From NCBI GenBank assembly GCA_024655865.1, contig JANLFM010000008.1, forward strand, positions 35,577 to 81,991: 46,415 nt of DNA, in the 5' to 3' direction. Shown in pieces: positions 34,160 to 42,306 of the stretch (its first letter is position 1; the number at the start of each line of letters is the position of its first letter). Origin of the DNA: Caldisericota bacterium (GTDB lineage Bacteria; Caldisericota; JANLFM01). The translations under genes and the position numbers were made by a program. Under the pieces are notes generated by a model. It was not told where the DNA came from. It did no database searches and worked only from the letters and a program-made list of their open reading frames with translations.

Positions 34160-36490
34160 ATGTTTAATGTCGTTTCTAAAAAAACCCCGCGGTTGGATGC
34201 CGAAGCTAAAGTCAAGGGCCTGGAAAAATTCGCCAGCGACATCGCCCTCCCAGGTATGCTCTATGCCGTTGTGCTTCGCAGTCCTTACCCTCACGCGGAA
34301 ATCTTGCGTATTGATACCAGCGAGGCCGAGGCCATGGGAGCAGTTTGTCTGACCCCGGACGACGTTCCTGATGTCCTTTACAACGAAAGAGGGGTGAGTA
34401 TTCCTGCAAAGACCTATCGCGATAGGCGCGTACTTCCCAGAAAGGCTCGTCACTATGGGGAGGCTATTGCCGCAGTAGCCGCTGAAAGCGAGGAGTTGGC
34501 CTGGAAGGCCCTCAAAGCTTTGAAAGTTGAGTATAAAGTTCTTCCCCCGGTACTTGACCCGATTAAAGCTATAGAGCCAGAATCAGCTCAACTTTATGAA
34601 AGGGTGTTTTTTGGGGAAGAGGAGATTGCCATAAAAAACAATATCGCCTGCGAACGGGAGATCACCGTAGGAGATGCGGATAAAGCCATTGCCTCCTCAG
34701 ATTTTGTGGTGGAGGAGGAATATGAGCTTCCGAGAGTTTATCACTTCCAATTAGAGACAAAATCTGCAGTGTGCAATCCGGAGCCCGATGGCAGTCTCAC
34801 TATCTGGTGCACCACGCAATCAATTCATAACGTTCGTATCCTGATCGGCTCCATTTTCGGTATCCCTCTGAGCAAAGTGAACGTCAAGAAGATCCCGGTG
34901 GGAGGCTCTTTCGGCTCCAGCATCCAGATGAACTCCATAATCCCTATTTGCGCCGCCCTGGCCCTGAAAGCCCATAGACCGGTAAAGCTCGTCTCCTCGA
35001 GAGAGGAAGACATGTACGATCATTGCAAGTATCCCTCAAGGATCCGATTGAGGGTCGGCGTAAACAAGGATATGAGCATTCAGGGAGTGGAGGCAGAAGT
35101 TCTCGTTGATATCGGTGCGCATCAGATTCAAGCTTATCCCCTCTTAGGAAGCATGGCTGGATGGCTGGTTTCCCTTTATAAATGGAAAAATATTAAGTAC
35201 CGGAGCCGAGCAATTTATACCAATAAAGTGCCTGCCTGCGCCATGCAAGGTTACGGTAACCCTCAGATGAATTTCGCTGTCGAGTCCCACGTAGATTTGA
35301 TCTGTGAAAAGTGCGGTTTCGACCCCATAGAATTTCGACTTAAAAACCACGTGGGAATCGGGGACGAGTTCTGGGGACAAGGGCCCACAGTGCGCTCAAT
35401 TATTAAAAGCTGCGGACTTGAGGAATCATTAAAAACTGGCTCGGAACTCATCAACTGGAAAGAAAGAGGGCATCCAATAAATAAGACCGGAAGGTATAGA
35501 AGAGGAATCGGGCTCGCCAGGGGATTTCACACCTCGAGCGCCGGTGCTCCTGGTCCGGCTGAGGTTATTGATTATTCTGGGGCCACCGTAAAAGTCAACG
35601 AGGACGGCAGCGTGGACGTGCTCACGGCGGTGATGGACCTGGGAGGAGGAACCTGGGACGCCATCGCTAAAATTGTAGCCGAGGTCTTAGGTCTCCCTCT
35701 GGAGAAAGTTAGCCTTTCGCCCGTGGATACCAGAACCACGGTTTACGATGTTTGCACTCACGCCTCCAGGGGCGTGTTTGCTGGCGGCGGGGCTGCCTAT
35801 AAAGCTGCTCAGGAAGTTAAAAGGAAGATCCTGGAAGTTTCTAGCGTCTTTCTTCAGGAGCACCCGGAAAACCTTGAACTGGTATTTGATCCAAAGAGGA
35901 ACGACGCTGTGATTCGTCCCAAAGGAGTACCCTTTAAATCTATGACTCTCGGAGAGGTTGCCAGAAACGCCATGGTTACCGGCTTGGGAAGCATCGCCGC
36001 TACCGTGAGCTTCAGGCAGAAGACCTGTCCGCCTTCCTTTGTGACTAATTTTGTCGAGGTTGAAGTCGATACTTTTACCGGGATAGTCAAACTGCTGCGT
36101 GCAGTGTGCATTGCTGATTGCGGAACCCCCATAAATCCTGATGGTGTAAAAGGCCAGTTAATTGGTTCTCTTGCGCGTTATGGGGGATATGCTCTTTGTG
36201 AGGAGACGGAATACAGCGAACAGGGTAGGCTTAAGTGTGAAGGCTTTATCACGGATAACAAGATCTTCACTACTGAGGAAATGCCTTTTTTGAATAATAT
36301 CGTTGTTCATTTTACGAATACTTATGAGCCTACAGGACCTCTGGGAGCGAAAGGTATCGGAGAGGCTGCTGGAAACTCGGTGGCTTCAGCAATTGCCAAC
36401 GCAGTTTATAACGCCATTGGTATCAGGTTCACCCGCCTTCCCATTACCCCAGAAAAAGTGCTCGAAGCTTTAAGGGGAAAGGAGGCCTAA
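34160..36490 (+). CDS. Molybdopterin-binding hydroxylase subunit with altered substrate residues (second set)
   Basis: 776 residues from the ATG at 34160, which has GGAAGGGA just upstream and gives the family start MFNVVSKKTPRLDAEAKVKG; an ATG at 34118 is the alternative. The catalytic glutamate is kept in GAKGIGEAAGN. However, the usual GGGFGGKE reads GGSFGSSI and the usual FRGFGAPQ reads MQGYGNPQ, so the Glu and Arg that hold xanthine in known xanthine dehydrogenases are Ile and Gln. The enzyme should be active on a different compound, perhaps another N-heterocycle. It begins a second complete three-gene set directly after the first. Confidence 0.87.
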   Translation: MFNVVSKKTPRLDAEAKVKGLEKFASDIALPGMLYAVVLRSPYPHAEILRIDTSEAEAMGAVCLTPDDVPDVLYNERGVSIPAKTYRDRRVLPRKARHYGEAIAAVAAESEELAWKALKALKVEYKVLPPVLDPIKAIEPESAQLYERVFFGEEEIAIKNNIACEREITVGDADKAIASSDFVVEEEYELPRVYHFQLETKSAVCNPEPDGSLTIWCTTQSIHNVRILIGSIFGIPLSKVNVKKIPVGGSFGSSIQMNSIIPICAALALKAHRPVKLVSSREEDMYDHCKYPSRIRLRVGVNKDMSIQGVEAEVLVDIGAHQIQAYPLLGSMAGWLVSLYKWKNIKYRSRAIYTNKVPACAMQGYGNPQMNFAVESHVDLICEKCGFDPIEFRLKNHVGIGDEFWGQGPTVRSIIKSCGLEESLKTGSELINWKERGHPINKTGRYRRGIGLARGFHTSSAGAPGPAEVIDYSGATVKVNEDGSVDVLTAVMDLGGGTWDAIAKIVAEVLGLPLEKVSLSPVDTRTTVYDVCTHASRGVFAGGGAAYKAAQEVKRKILEVSSVFLQEHPENLELVFDPKRNDAVIRPKGVPFKSMTLGEVARNAMVTGLGSIAATVSFRQKTCPPSFVTNFVEVEVDTFTGIVKLLRAVCIADCGTPINPDGVKGQLIGSLARYGGYALCEETEYSEQGRLKCEGFITDNKIFTTEEMPFLNNIVVHFTNTYEPTGPLGAKGIGEAAGNSVASAIANAVYNAIGIRFTRLPITPEKVLEALRGKEA

Positions 36491-36491
36491 G

Positions 36492-37382
36492 ATGAATACG
36501 AATACCAAGATCCTTCCCTTGGAGTTCGAATATTATGAGCCGGAAAATTTAGACGAAGCGCTGGAACTGCTTTCTCGCTTTAAGGAAAGAGCACGTATCA
36601 TTGCTGGCGGTACCGATTTACTGGTAAAAATGAAGAGGGAGCTCCTCAAACCTGAGGTTCTGATTTCTCTATCCAGAATCTCTAACTTAAAATACATAGA
36701 TGAGGGCGAAGGGAGCCTTAGAATTGGAGCGGGGACTCCTCTTTCTGAGATAGAAAACAACCCCACTGTGGAAAGATCTTATAGCGCTCTCTTTGAGGCT
36801 GTGAGATCCATGGCTGCGCCTGCTATCAGGAATATGGGTACCATCGGGGGAAATTTGGCCAATGCCTCTCCTGCTTGTGACACCGCTCCTCCCCTTTTAG
36901 TTTATGGCTCAAGCTTAAAAATAAAAAGTAAAGGAAACGAGAGAGTTGTTCCTCTGGAAGAGTTTTTCCTCGGCCCGGGTATAACAGTGCTCTCGCCGGA
37001 AGAGTTGATTGCGGAAATTCAGATATCTCAATCTGAGCCACCGAAGGGATCGGCGTTTTTAAAGCTGGGCAGGGTCTCTGCGGACATTGCCAAAATAAAT
37101 GTTGCCGTATACCTGAAAAGGGAAGGAAAAAGATGCTCTTGTTGTCGGATAGCTTTTGGCTCTGTGGCCCCCACACCGCTAAGGATTTATCAGGCGGAGA
37201 AAATGGCCGAAGGGGAAATTTTTGAGGAACAAGTGATCAAAAAAGTGGCCCTGGAATGCCAGAAACAGATTAAACCAATAGACGATGTCCGTTCCAGCAA
37301 AGACTACAGGGTCTGGGTGAGCGCTATCCTCGCAGAGGAAGCGCTGAAAGCAGCATGGCTTAGAAGCGAAGGCTCGCTATGA
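36492..37382 (+). CDS. Molybdenum hydroxylase FAD subunit (second set)
   Basis: 296 residues. FAD motifs are canonical: IAGGTDLLVKMKRE near residue 35 and GTIGGNLANASPACD near 117. The C-terminal part holds CRIAFGSVAPTPLR and DDVRSSKDYR. It starts one base after the large-subunit stop, inside GGAAAGGAGGCC, and overlaps the 2Fe-2S gene by four bases. It is a clear paralogue of the first FAD subunit; gene order in this set is Mo-FAD-FeS against FAD-FeS-Mo in the first, so the pair is not a simple tandem copy. Confidence 0.93.
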   Translation: MNTNTKILPLEFEYYEPENLDEALELLSRFKERARIIAGGTDLLVKMKRELLKPEVLISLSRISNLKYIDEGEGSLRIGAGTPLSEIENNPTVERSYSALFEAVRSMAAPAIRNMGTIGGNLANASPACDTAPPLLVYGSSLKIKSKGNERVVPLEEFFLGPGITVLSPEELIAEIQISQSEPPKGSAFLKLGRVSADIAKINVAVYLKREGKRCSCCRIAFGSVAPTPLRIYQAEKMAEGEIFEEQVIKKVALECQKQIKPIDDVRSSKDYRVWVSAILAEEALKAAWLRSEGSL

Positions 37383-37849
37383 GAGATAAGTTAATCAACC
37401 TCAAGATAAACGGTAAGAAATACCAGATCACCGTTAAGTCTAATACTCTGCTTTTGAACTTGCTCCGAGAGCTGGGATATACTGACCCCAAATATGGTTG
37501 CGGCATTGGGGAATGCGGTGCCTGCTCAGTCCTTCTGGATGGCCAGCTTACTCTATCTTGCCTCACGCTGGCCATTTCCTGTGACAATAAAGAAGTGATT
37601 ACCGCAGCAGGGCTCTCAGAAAAAGATCAGCTTCATCCCCTGGCACAATCCCTTATTGAACACGCCGCCATCCAGTGCGGTTTTTGTACTCCGGGAATGA
37701 TAATCGCGGGGAAATCGCTTCTGGACAAGAATCCCAATCCTACAGAAGAGGACGTCCGCCAGTATCTCAGGGGAAATCTGTGCAGGTGCACCGGTTACGC
37801 CCCCATAGTCGAGGCCGTGTTGGACCAGGCAAGGAAAAGCAAATCCTGA
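37379..37849 (+). CDS. Molybdenum hydroxylase 2Fe-2S subunit (second set)
   Basis: 156 residues, the normal length. First cluster: CGIGECGAC with LSC; second cluster: QCGFCTPGM and CRCTGYAPI. It starts with ATGA overlapping the FAD subunit stop. It is the last gene of the hydroxylase cluster; no molybdenum cofactor insertion protein (XdhC type) or transporter follows in the window. Confidence 0.95.
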   Translation: MRDKLINLKINGKKYQITVKSNTLLLNLLRELGYTDPKYGCGIGECGACSVLLDGQLTLSCLTLAISCDNKEVITAAGLSEKDQLHPLAQSLIEHAAIQCGFCTPGMIIAGKSLLDKNPNPTEEDVRQYLRGNLCRCTGYAPIVEAVLDQARKSKS

Positions 37850-37919
37850 AAATTTCACTGTGTCTTTGAACGATTAAATTTTTCACCCCGATTTTTGTCT
37901 TTTTGGGTTAATAAAGCGA

Positions 37920-37925
37920 TATAAT
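37920..37925 (+). promoter_or_regulatory. TATAAT -10 box before pckG
   Basis: A perfect TATAAT lies about 70 bases before the preferred pckG start. The best -35 candidate is TTGTCT at 37895-37900 with a long 19-base spacer, so the -35 element is weak. Confidence 0.45.
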
Positions 37926-37995
37926 TAAAAAGTGCAAGAATCCTTACTTTTTGCGCTATATGAAGCAAAACGATGAACGCAGGAGGTTTTTTGAA

Positions 37996-39882
37996 ATGGA
38001 ACGCGCCACAGAGGAAATCTTGAAACAGAGACTCTCTTCCCAGGGACTGGAAAGAGTAAAAAACATTCCCAATCCGCGCCTTCACGATTTCTTAGCCAGG
38101 TTTCTGGAGTTGCTCAACCCGGACAGGGTTTATGTCTCAATAGGGACCCCGGAGGATCTGGAATATATACGGAATAAAGCACTGGAGAATGGCGAGGAGA
38201 GAAAACTGGCAATTCCCGGGCACACGATTCATTTCGACAACTATGGTGATCAGGGAAGGGACAAGAAAAATACCGGAATCCTCGTCCCTAAAGGGGTAGA
38301 TTTAGGACCCTCTATTGAGACTAAAGACAGGGATTCCGCGCTCCTGGATATTCAAAAGATCATGAAGGGGATCATGGTTGGCAAGGGAGCATACGTTTGC
38401 TTCTATTGCCTTGGTCCCACCAATTCAGCGTTTTCTATTCCCTGTGTTCAGATTACCGACTCCAGCTACGTGGCTCACTCCGAAAATATCCTTTACCGAC
38501 AGGGATATAATGAGTTCCTCAGGCAAGGACCGGATACGCGTTTTTTCAAGTTCGTTCATTCCCAGGGGGAGCTGGATGAGCGAAAAACCTCCAAAAATCT
38601 TGATAAGCGGCGCATCTACATTGACCTCGAAGAGGACATCGTTTACAGCGTAAATACCCAGTACGGAGGAAACACAATTGGCCTGAAGAAGCTTGCTATG
38701 CGTCTGGCGATCTATCATGCTTCTCAGGAAGGATGGCTAACCGAGCACATGCTTGTGATGGGCGTTCATGGCCCTGAAAACCGAGTAACCTACTTCACTG
38801 GCGCTTTCCCCTCCCTTTGCGGTAAGACTTCTACTGCCATGCTTGAAGGAGAAACAATTCTTGGGGATGATATCGCGTATTTGAGAAAAAAGAATGGTTT
38901 GGTCTATGCGGTGAACGTGGAACAGGGAATGTTCGGCATTATCCAGGGGATAAATTCCAAGGACGACCCCATCCAATGGAAGGCGCTACACTCCCCCGGG
39001 GAGGTAATCTTTTCCAATGTTTTGGTCACTGAAGAAGGCAAAGTACACTGGATAGGAAAGGATGGAGAAGTTCCTCCCAGGGGAGAAAATCACTCCGGAG
39101 AATGGTGGATTGGGAAGACTGACACGAACGGTAAGGAAATCCCTTGTTCTCATCCTAATGCTCGTTTCACCTTGAGCCTTTCCTCTCTGGATAACGTTGA
39201 CCCCAGGCTTCACGATCCCGAGGGTGTGGTGATTGGCGGTATCGTTTACGGAGGCCGGGACTCCGACACCTCATGCCCAGTGGAAGAATCGTTTGACTGG
39301 GAACACGGTATTATTACGAAGGGAGCTATTCTGGAGTCCGAAACAACTGCAGCCACTTTAGGGCAAGTAGGAGTGCGCGAGTGGAACCCAATGTCTAACC
39401 TGGATTTTCTTTCTATTCCCGTGGGACGCTACATCCAGATAAATCTCGATTTCGGAAAGGGCTTGAAAAACCCTCCCAGGATATTCGCAGTGAACTATTT
39501 CTTGAAAAATAGAAATGGGCAGTACTTGAACGAGAAGAACGATAAGAAAGTGTGGTACAAATGGATGGAGCTTCGGGTTCACGGAGAAGTGGATGCCATT
39601 GAAACTCCCACTGGCCGGATTCCTAAATACGAGGACCTGAAAGTACTGTTTAAGAGGATTTTGAATAAGGATTACAGCCGTGAGGAATATAATGAACAAT
39701 TCATGGTTCGCATCCCGGAGCATCTATCCAAGATCGAAAGGGTAAAGACCATTTTCGAGAGCAAAGTGAAAGACACCCCTCCCGCTCTCTTTGAGGCCCT
39801 CGAGGCCCAGAGGAAAAGGCTCCTGGAATACCGGGAAAAATACGGGGATTACATTTCGCCCGATCAATTGATCTCCAGGTAA
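37996..39882 (+). CDS. pckG: Phosphoenolpyruvate carboxykinase (GTP)
   Basis: 628 residues from the ATG at 37996, which follows AGGAGG by nine bases; an in-frame start at 37951 lacks a site. The GTP-type signature is present: YGGNTIGLKKLA (substrate site), the P-loop PSLCGKTSTAM with the mobile cysteine of GTP-PEPCK, and a conserved ENHSGEWW/HPNARFT region. The enzyme interconverts oxaloacetate plus GTP and PEP plus CO2 plus GDP, for gluconeogenesis or, in anaerobes, for carboxylation. Together with Por it links acetyl-CoA, pyruvate and C4 acids. Confidence 0.95.
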   Translation: MERATEEILKQRLSSQGLERVKNIPNPRLHDFLARFLELLNPDRVYVSIGTPEDLEYIRNKALENGEERKLAIPGHTIHFDNYGDQGRDKKNTGILVPKGVDLGPSIETKDRDSALLDIQKIMKGIMVGKGAYVCFYCLGPTNSAFSIPCVQITDSSYVAHSENILYRQGYNEFLRQGPDTRFFKFVHSQGELDERKTSKNLDKRRIYIDLEEDIVYSVNTQYGGNTIGLKKLAMRLAIYHASQEGWLTEHMLVMGVHGPENRVTYFTGAFPSLCGKTSTAMLEGETILGDDIAYLRKKNGLVYAVNVEQGMFGIIQGINSKDDPIQWKALHSPGEVIFSNVLVTEEGKVHWIGKDGEVPPRGENHSGEWWIGKTDTNGKEIPCSHPNARFTLSLSSLDNVDPRLHDPEGVVIGGIVYGGRDSDTSCPVEESFDWEHGIITKGAILESETTAATLGQVGVREWNPMSNLDFLSIPVGRYIQINLDFGKGLKNPPRIFAVNYFLKNRNGQYLNEKNDKKVWYKWMELRVHGEVDAIETPTGRIPKYEDLKVLFKRILNKDYSREEYNEQFMVRIPEHLSKIERVKTIFESKVKDTPPALFEALEAQRKRLLEYREKYGDYISPDQLISR

Positions 39883-39946
39883 AAACTTAAAGCGCTATTT
39901 ATCAATTTTTGCTTTTCCTCTATGATGTTCATTAAGAGGAGATAGC

Positions 39947-40594
39947 ATGAATTTGCCCTGGTGGGAAATACTTCTGAGGTTGTTCCTGGCAACTCTTGCC
40001 GGTGGCATAGTTGGTTTGGAACGGGAGATCACGGGGAAACCCGCAGGATTAAGGACCATGATTCTGGTTTCCCTCGGTTCCGGATTATTTATGATTCTCT
40101 CAATCACCGCTTTCCCCTCCGGTTCCTCAGACCTGGGAAGGATTGCTGCCGGAGTGGTAACCGGGATTGGTTTTCTGGGAGCTGGCGCTATTTTCAGAGA
40201 GGGAGTCACAATCAGAGGCCTCACTACCGCAGCCACTATCTGGGTGACCTGTGGATTAGGATTAGCAATTGGGGCTGGCCTTTACCTGGAGGCATTATTC
40301 GGCCTGATTTTTGCCATCATCGCGCTCGTAGCCCTGCATCCCGTTGAAGAGTCCGTGCCCAAGCAGAAGCTTTATCGCCTTTCCATTACTTTAAACCCCA
40401 GGCCTGAGCGACTGAGTGACCTGTTTTCCTATTTCCGGGAAATTGGTGCCAGAATCGAGGAAGTGGAGCAGGAAGGGGCTGGAGGCCTGTGGAAGATTTC
40501 CCTGGTTGTTCCCTCCAAAATAAAAATTGAGGATCTGCTCAAGGCTATGCCCGAATATGCCGGATCTTACGCCATTTCTCTGGAACAGAGATAA
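39947..40594 (+). CDS. MgtC/SapB family membrane protein
   Basis: 215 residues. The N-terminal half has four or five membrane segments with the family signature: GGIVGLEREITGKPAGLRTMI, TGIGFLGAGAIFREG and GLTTAATIWV. The C-terminal soluble part (about 145-215) resembles an ACT-like domain, with PRPERLSDLFSYFREI. MgtC proteins are associated with growth at low magnesium and with control of ATP synthase in pathogens; in environmental bacteria the role is unclear. AAGAGGAG lies six bases before the ATG. Confidence 0.92.
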   Translation: MNLPWWEILLRLFLATLAGGIVGLEREITGKPAGLRTMILVSLGSGLFMILSITAFPSGSSDLGRIAAGVVTGIGFLGAGAIFREGVTIRGLTTAATIWVTCGLGLAIGAGLYLEALFGLIFAIIALVALHPVEESVPKQKLYRLSITLNPRPERLSDLFSYFREIGARIEEVEQEGAGGLWKISLVVPSKIKIEDLLKAMPEYAGSYAISLEQR

Positions 40595-40680
40595 GCAGAC
40601 TGTTCGAACGTTTCCTTTTTGATTCGAACGCATCAGGGTTTTATATTTGCACGAGACCGGCTTGTGCTGTGGGGCACCCT

Positions 40681-40699
40681 GCTTTTGCTCTGCAAAAGC
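40681..40699 (-). terminator. Hairpin 3' of tRNA-Arg
   Basis: GCTTTTGC, a three-base loop and GCAAAAGC form a perfect eight-pair stem, 17 bases beyond the CCA end of the minus-strand tRNA. There is no T-run after it, so it may be a processing or stop signal of non-standard type. Confidence 0.4.
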
Positions 40700-40715
40700 A
40701 TCAATAAATTAATTC

Positions 40716-40791
40716 TGGTGCGCCCGACAGGATTCGAACCTGCAACCTACGGCTCCGGAGGCCGTCGCTCTATCCCTTGAGCTACGGGCGC
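40716..40791 (-). tRNA. tRNA-Arg (anticodon CCG)
   Basis: A complete cloverleaf on the minus strand: acceptor GCGCCCG/CGGGCGC, D stem GCTC/GAGC, anticodon stem ACGGC/GCCGT with loop CTCCGGA (anticodon CCG, reading CGG), a five-base variable loop, T stem GCAGG/CCTGT with loop TTCGAAT, discriminator A and an encoded CCA. It marks the boundary between ordinary genes and the accessory region. Confidence 0.96.
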
Positions 40792-40960
40792 GCAATTGGA
40801 GCCACTTTCCCGTTTTCGGCCCCGCCTTAGAGCCATCGGTCATTTTAGAATAGTCTCCCTAAGGAGCCATCTTAATTATATATGTTTTCGTCAATAGACG
40901 GCAGAAACATTTAGGAGAAAATTATCCGATCAAAATTTTGTAAAAACACCCTTCTTGTGG

Positions 40961-41027
40961 ACTTAATTGGAAGCCTCTCAAAGTGCTTTAGAGAACGCTA
41001 ACCCTTAGTGGAAAACTCCAATTAAGT
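40961..41027. repeat. Eleven-base inverted repeat
   Basis: ACTTAATTGGA (40961-40971) and TCCAATTAAGT (41017-41027) are exact complements 45 bases apart. The second arm ends two bases before the next stem begins. It is the first of a series of inverted repeats reaching to 41563 in gene-free DNA. Confidence 0.7.
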
Positions 41028-41028
41028 A

Positions 41029-41228
41029 GCGGCCCCTGCGCTCTCTTCCTTCGGCTCCAGCCACACCAGCCAGCCGAAGGTCGAGAGCGCTCCCTCAGGG
41101 ACGAGCGCTTCGCGCTCGAGGGCCGCAAGAAACAGAAGGAAAGGAAAGCCCTCCCTGCCTGCCCCAGTCGGGCTTTCCTTTCCTGGGCGGGGTGGCCCAG
41201 CCTCACCAGCCAGGCGCCCCGCCTTTTT
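41029..41228 (+). other. Structured non-coding segment: three hairpin units ending in a terminator
   Basis: Unit 1 is a closed junction: GCGGCCC (41029) pairs with GGGCCGC (41120). Inside it, GCGCTCTC..CCTTCGGCT pairs with AGCCGAAGG..GAGAGCGC (41038-41090), and CGAGCGC pairs with GCGCTCG (41102-41118). Unit 2 is a perfect 15-pair stem, 41137-41151 with 41170-41184. Unit 3 is GGCGGGG with CCCCGCC (41186-41223) followed by five T. The loops of units 1 and 3 share a 15-base motif differing at one base (41057-41071 and 41197-41211). I find no credible protein here on either strand. It reads like a structured RNA ending in a rho-independent terminator; no clear promoter is seen upstream. Confidence 0.55.
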
Positions 41229-41363
41229 CATTTAGAAAAAAAGCAAAAAGAGCGCCCATACTTTTTTACCCTGATCCTCTTTGACCCGCGCTTTACGGGG
41301 CAATTTGAGGCCATTTTGGAGGAAAGGCAGAGGGAGCAAGTAGGCTTCGCCCAGTAAAACCTC

Positions 41364-41543
41364 ATTTTTTTGACCCCGCTGCGGCCGGCGACATTAAACC
41401 TCTCGGCGCATTTAAGCTGTCAAGGGTGCGGGGGCCCCTCCCACAGGGCGCCCTCCCCGCAGCCCTTGAGGCCAAGCCCTTGACAGCCTGCGCCTCGAGG
41501 AAAAGCGTCGCCTGTGGCCCGCAGCTTTCGGGTCAAAAAAAAT
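41364..41543. repeat. Nested inverted repeats upstream of the 154-residue gene
   Basis: Outer arms are ATTTTTTTGACCC (41364-41376) and GGGTCAAAAAAAAT (41530-41543). Inside, GCTGTCAAGGG (41416-41426) pairs with CCCTTGACAGC (41477-41487), and TGCGGGG pairs with CCCCGCA (41427-41461). A second GCCCTTGA copy (41462-41469) offers an alternative partner for TCAAGGG. No ribosome site or convincing reading frame lies here. Confidence 0.6.
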
Positions 41544-41563
41544 ATGCCGGAAAAAGCCGGCAT
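41544..41563 (+). promoter_or_regulatory. Hairpin next to the ribosome site of the 154-residue gene
   Basis: ATGCCGG and CCGGCAT form a seven-pair stem with loop AAAAAG, ending a few bases before GAGGAGG. It may stabilise the leader or influence translation. Confidence 0.4.
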
Positions 41564-41578
41564 CAGAGGAGGTTTAAG

Positions 41579-42043
41579 ATGAAAATTGAAGTGGCACCTG
41601 AAAGAGATGGCCGAGTGGTCATCACCATCCTTCCTGAAGAGGGTGGCGTCCCTAAGGCGGCCCTGGTGGAGAAGGCCAAGGAAGCTCCCCAGCCTGTAGA
41701 GCCCAAGCCGGAAAAGGCCGAGGATGTAGTGGTAAAGGATCCGGAAATCATCGCCCGGGATATGCAGAACGATCCCCACACCTGGGAAGAGATCGAGAAA
41801 GCAGCTAAAGCAAAGGAAGCGCGCCGGGCCACGGAGAAGCAAATCCGATACTTTCATTATCTGGCACGGAAAGCCGGGATTAAGGACACACACGCCTGGA
41901 TGGAAAAGAACGGTTTTCCCCCTTCATCGAGGGATTGCTCCCAGGCTCAGCTCTCCCGCGCCATTGACCTCTTAAAAGACGAGGAATGGGCGCGCTCCCT
42001 GGAGCCGCCCGGGTGGCGGATGGAGCCTCAAGAAGCCGCCTAA
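41579..42043 (+). CDS. Hypothetical protein, 154 residues
   Basis: Not recognised. The ATG at 41579 has GAGGAGG seven bases upstream, a strong site; the frame is open further upstream only through the inverted repeats. The first 30 residues (KIEVAPERDGRVVITILPEE) look like a beta-hairpin; then a Pro/Glu/Lys linker; then a helical C-terminal half with ATEKQIRYFHYLARKAGI and a second helix block (QLSRAIDLLKDEEW). Segments like TEKQIRY-LARKAGI occur, as I recall, in phage and plasmid proteins. The gene is followed by a perfect hairpin and by the 65-residue gene, probably on one transcript. Confidence 0.8.
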   Translation: MKIEVAPERDGRVVITILPEEGGVPKAALVEKAKEAPQPVEPKPEKAEDVVVKDPEIIARDMQNDPHTWEEIEKAAKAKEARRATEKQIRYFHYLARKAGIKDTHAWMEKNGFPPSSRDCSQAQLSRAIDLLKDEEWARSLEPPGWRMEPQEAA

Positions 42044-42051
42044 ACAAGAAT

Positions 42052-42075
42052 GGGGAGGGGCTTTCGCCCCTCCCC
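42052..42075 (+). terminator. Ten-pair hairpin between the two small genes
   Basis: GGGGAGGGGC and GCCCCTCCCC with a TTTC loop, nine bases after the stop. It lacks a T-run, so it may protect the 3' end or partly stop transcription before the next gene. Confidence 0.5.
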
Positions 42076-42106
42076 CCAGGAAGGAAGCTGAAAATGAGGA
42101 GGGAAA

Positions 42107-42304
42107 ATGTCTCAGGAAATTATACAGGAAAAGAGCAAGCGAATTTTAGACGTGCGCTGGTTCTCCAACCTGAAGGAGGCCCGGGCCTGGATCAGGAGCC
42201 TGGGGCCTGAGTGGAAGCCCTGGACGGAGATCGAGCCCGCCGGCTTTTGCCGCAAGTCAGGGTGGAAAGTGAGGGTCTTTGAACCTCTCATGGAGGAGGA
42301 ATGA
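42107..42304 (+). CDS. Hypothetical protein, 65 residues
   Basis: Not recognised. GAGGAGGG lies just before the ATG. The protein is Trp-rich for its size (five tryptophans) with SNLKEARAWIRSLG and KSGWKVRVFEPL, and has a single cysteine and no membrane segment. The length, strong ribosome site and closely following terminator support it as a real gene, in the same transcription unit as the 154-residue gene. Confidence 0.7.
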   Translation: MSQEIIQEKSKRILDVRWFSNLKEARAWIRSLGPEWKPWTEIEPAGFCRKSGWKVRVFEPLMEEE

Positions 42305-42306
42305 AG

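Noticed and set aside
40601-40791. tRNA-Arg as the attachment site of an island
   Set aside because: The accessory genes lie on the 5' side of the tRNA, whereas integrases normally use the 3' end. GATTCGAAC recurs near 40620 but is short and common to all T-loops. No integrase is visible.
41022-41231. Minus-strand frames of about 70 codons
   Set aside because: They are by-products of GC-rich inverted repeats; no ribosome site and biased Gly/Ala/Glu/Arg content. The hairpin symmetry explains the sequence better.
40961-41563. CRISPR array
   Set aside because: The repeats are inverted and non-periodic, with no equal spacers and no cas genes.
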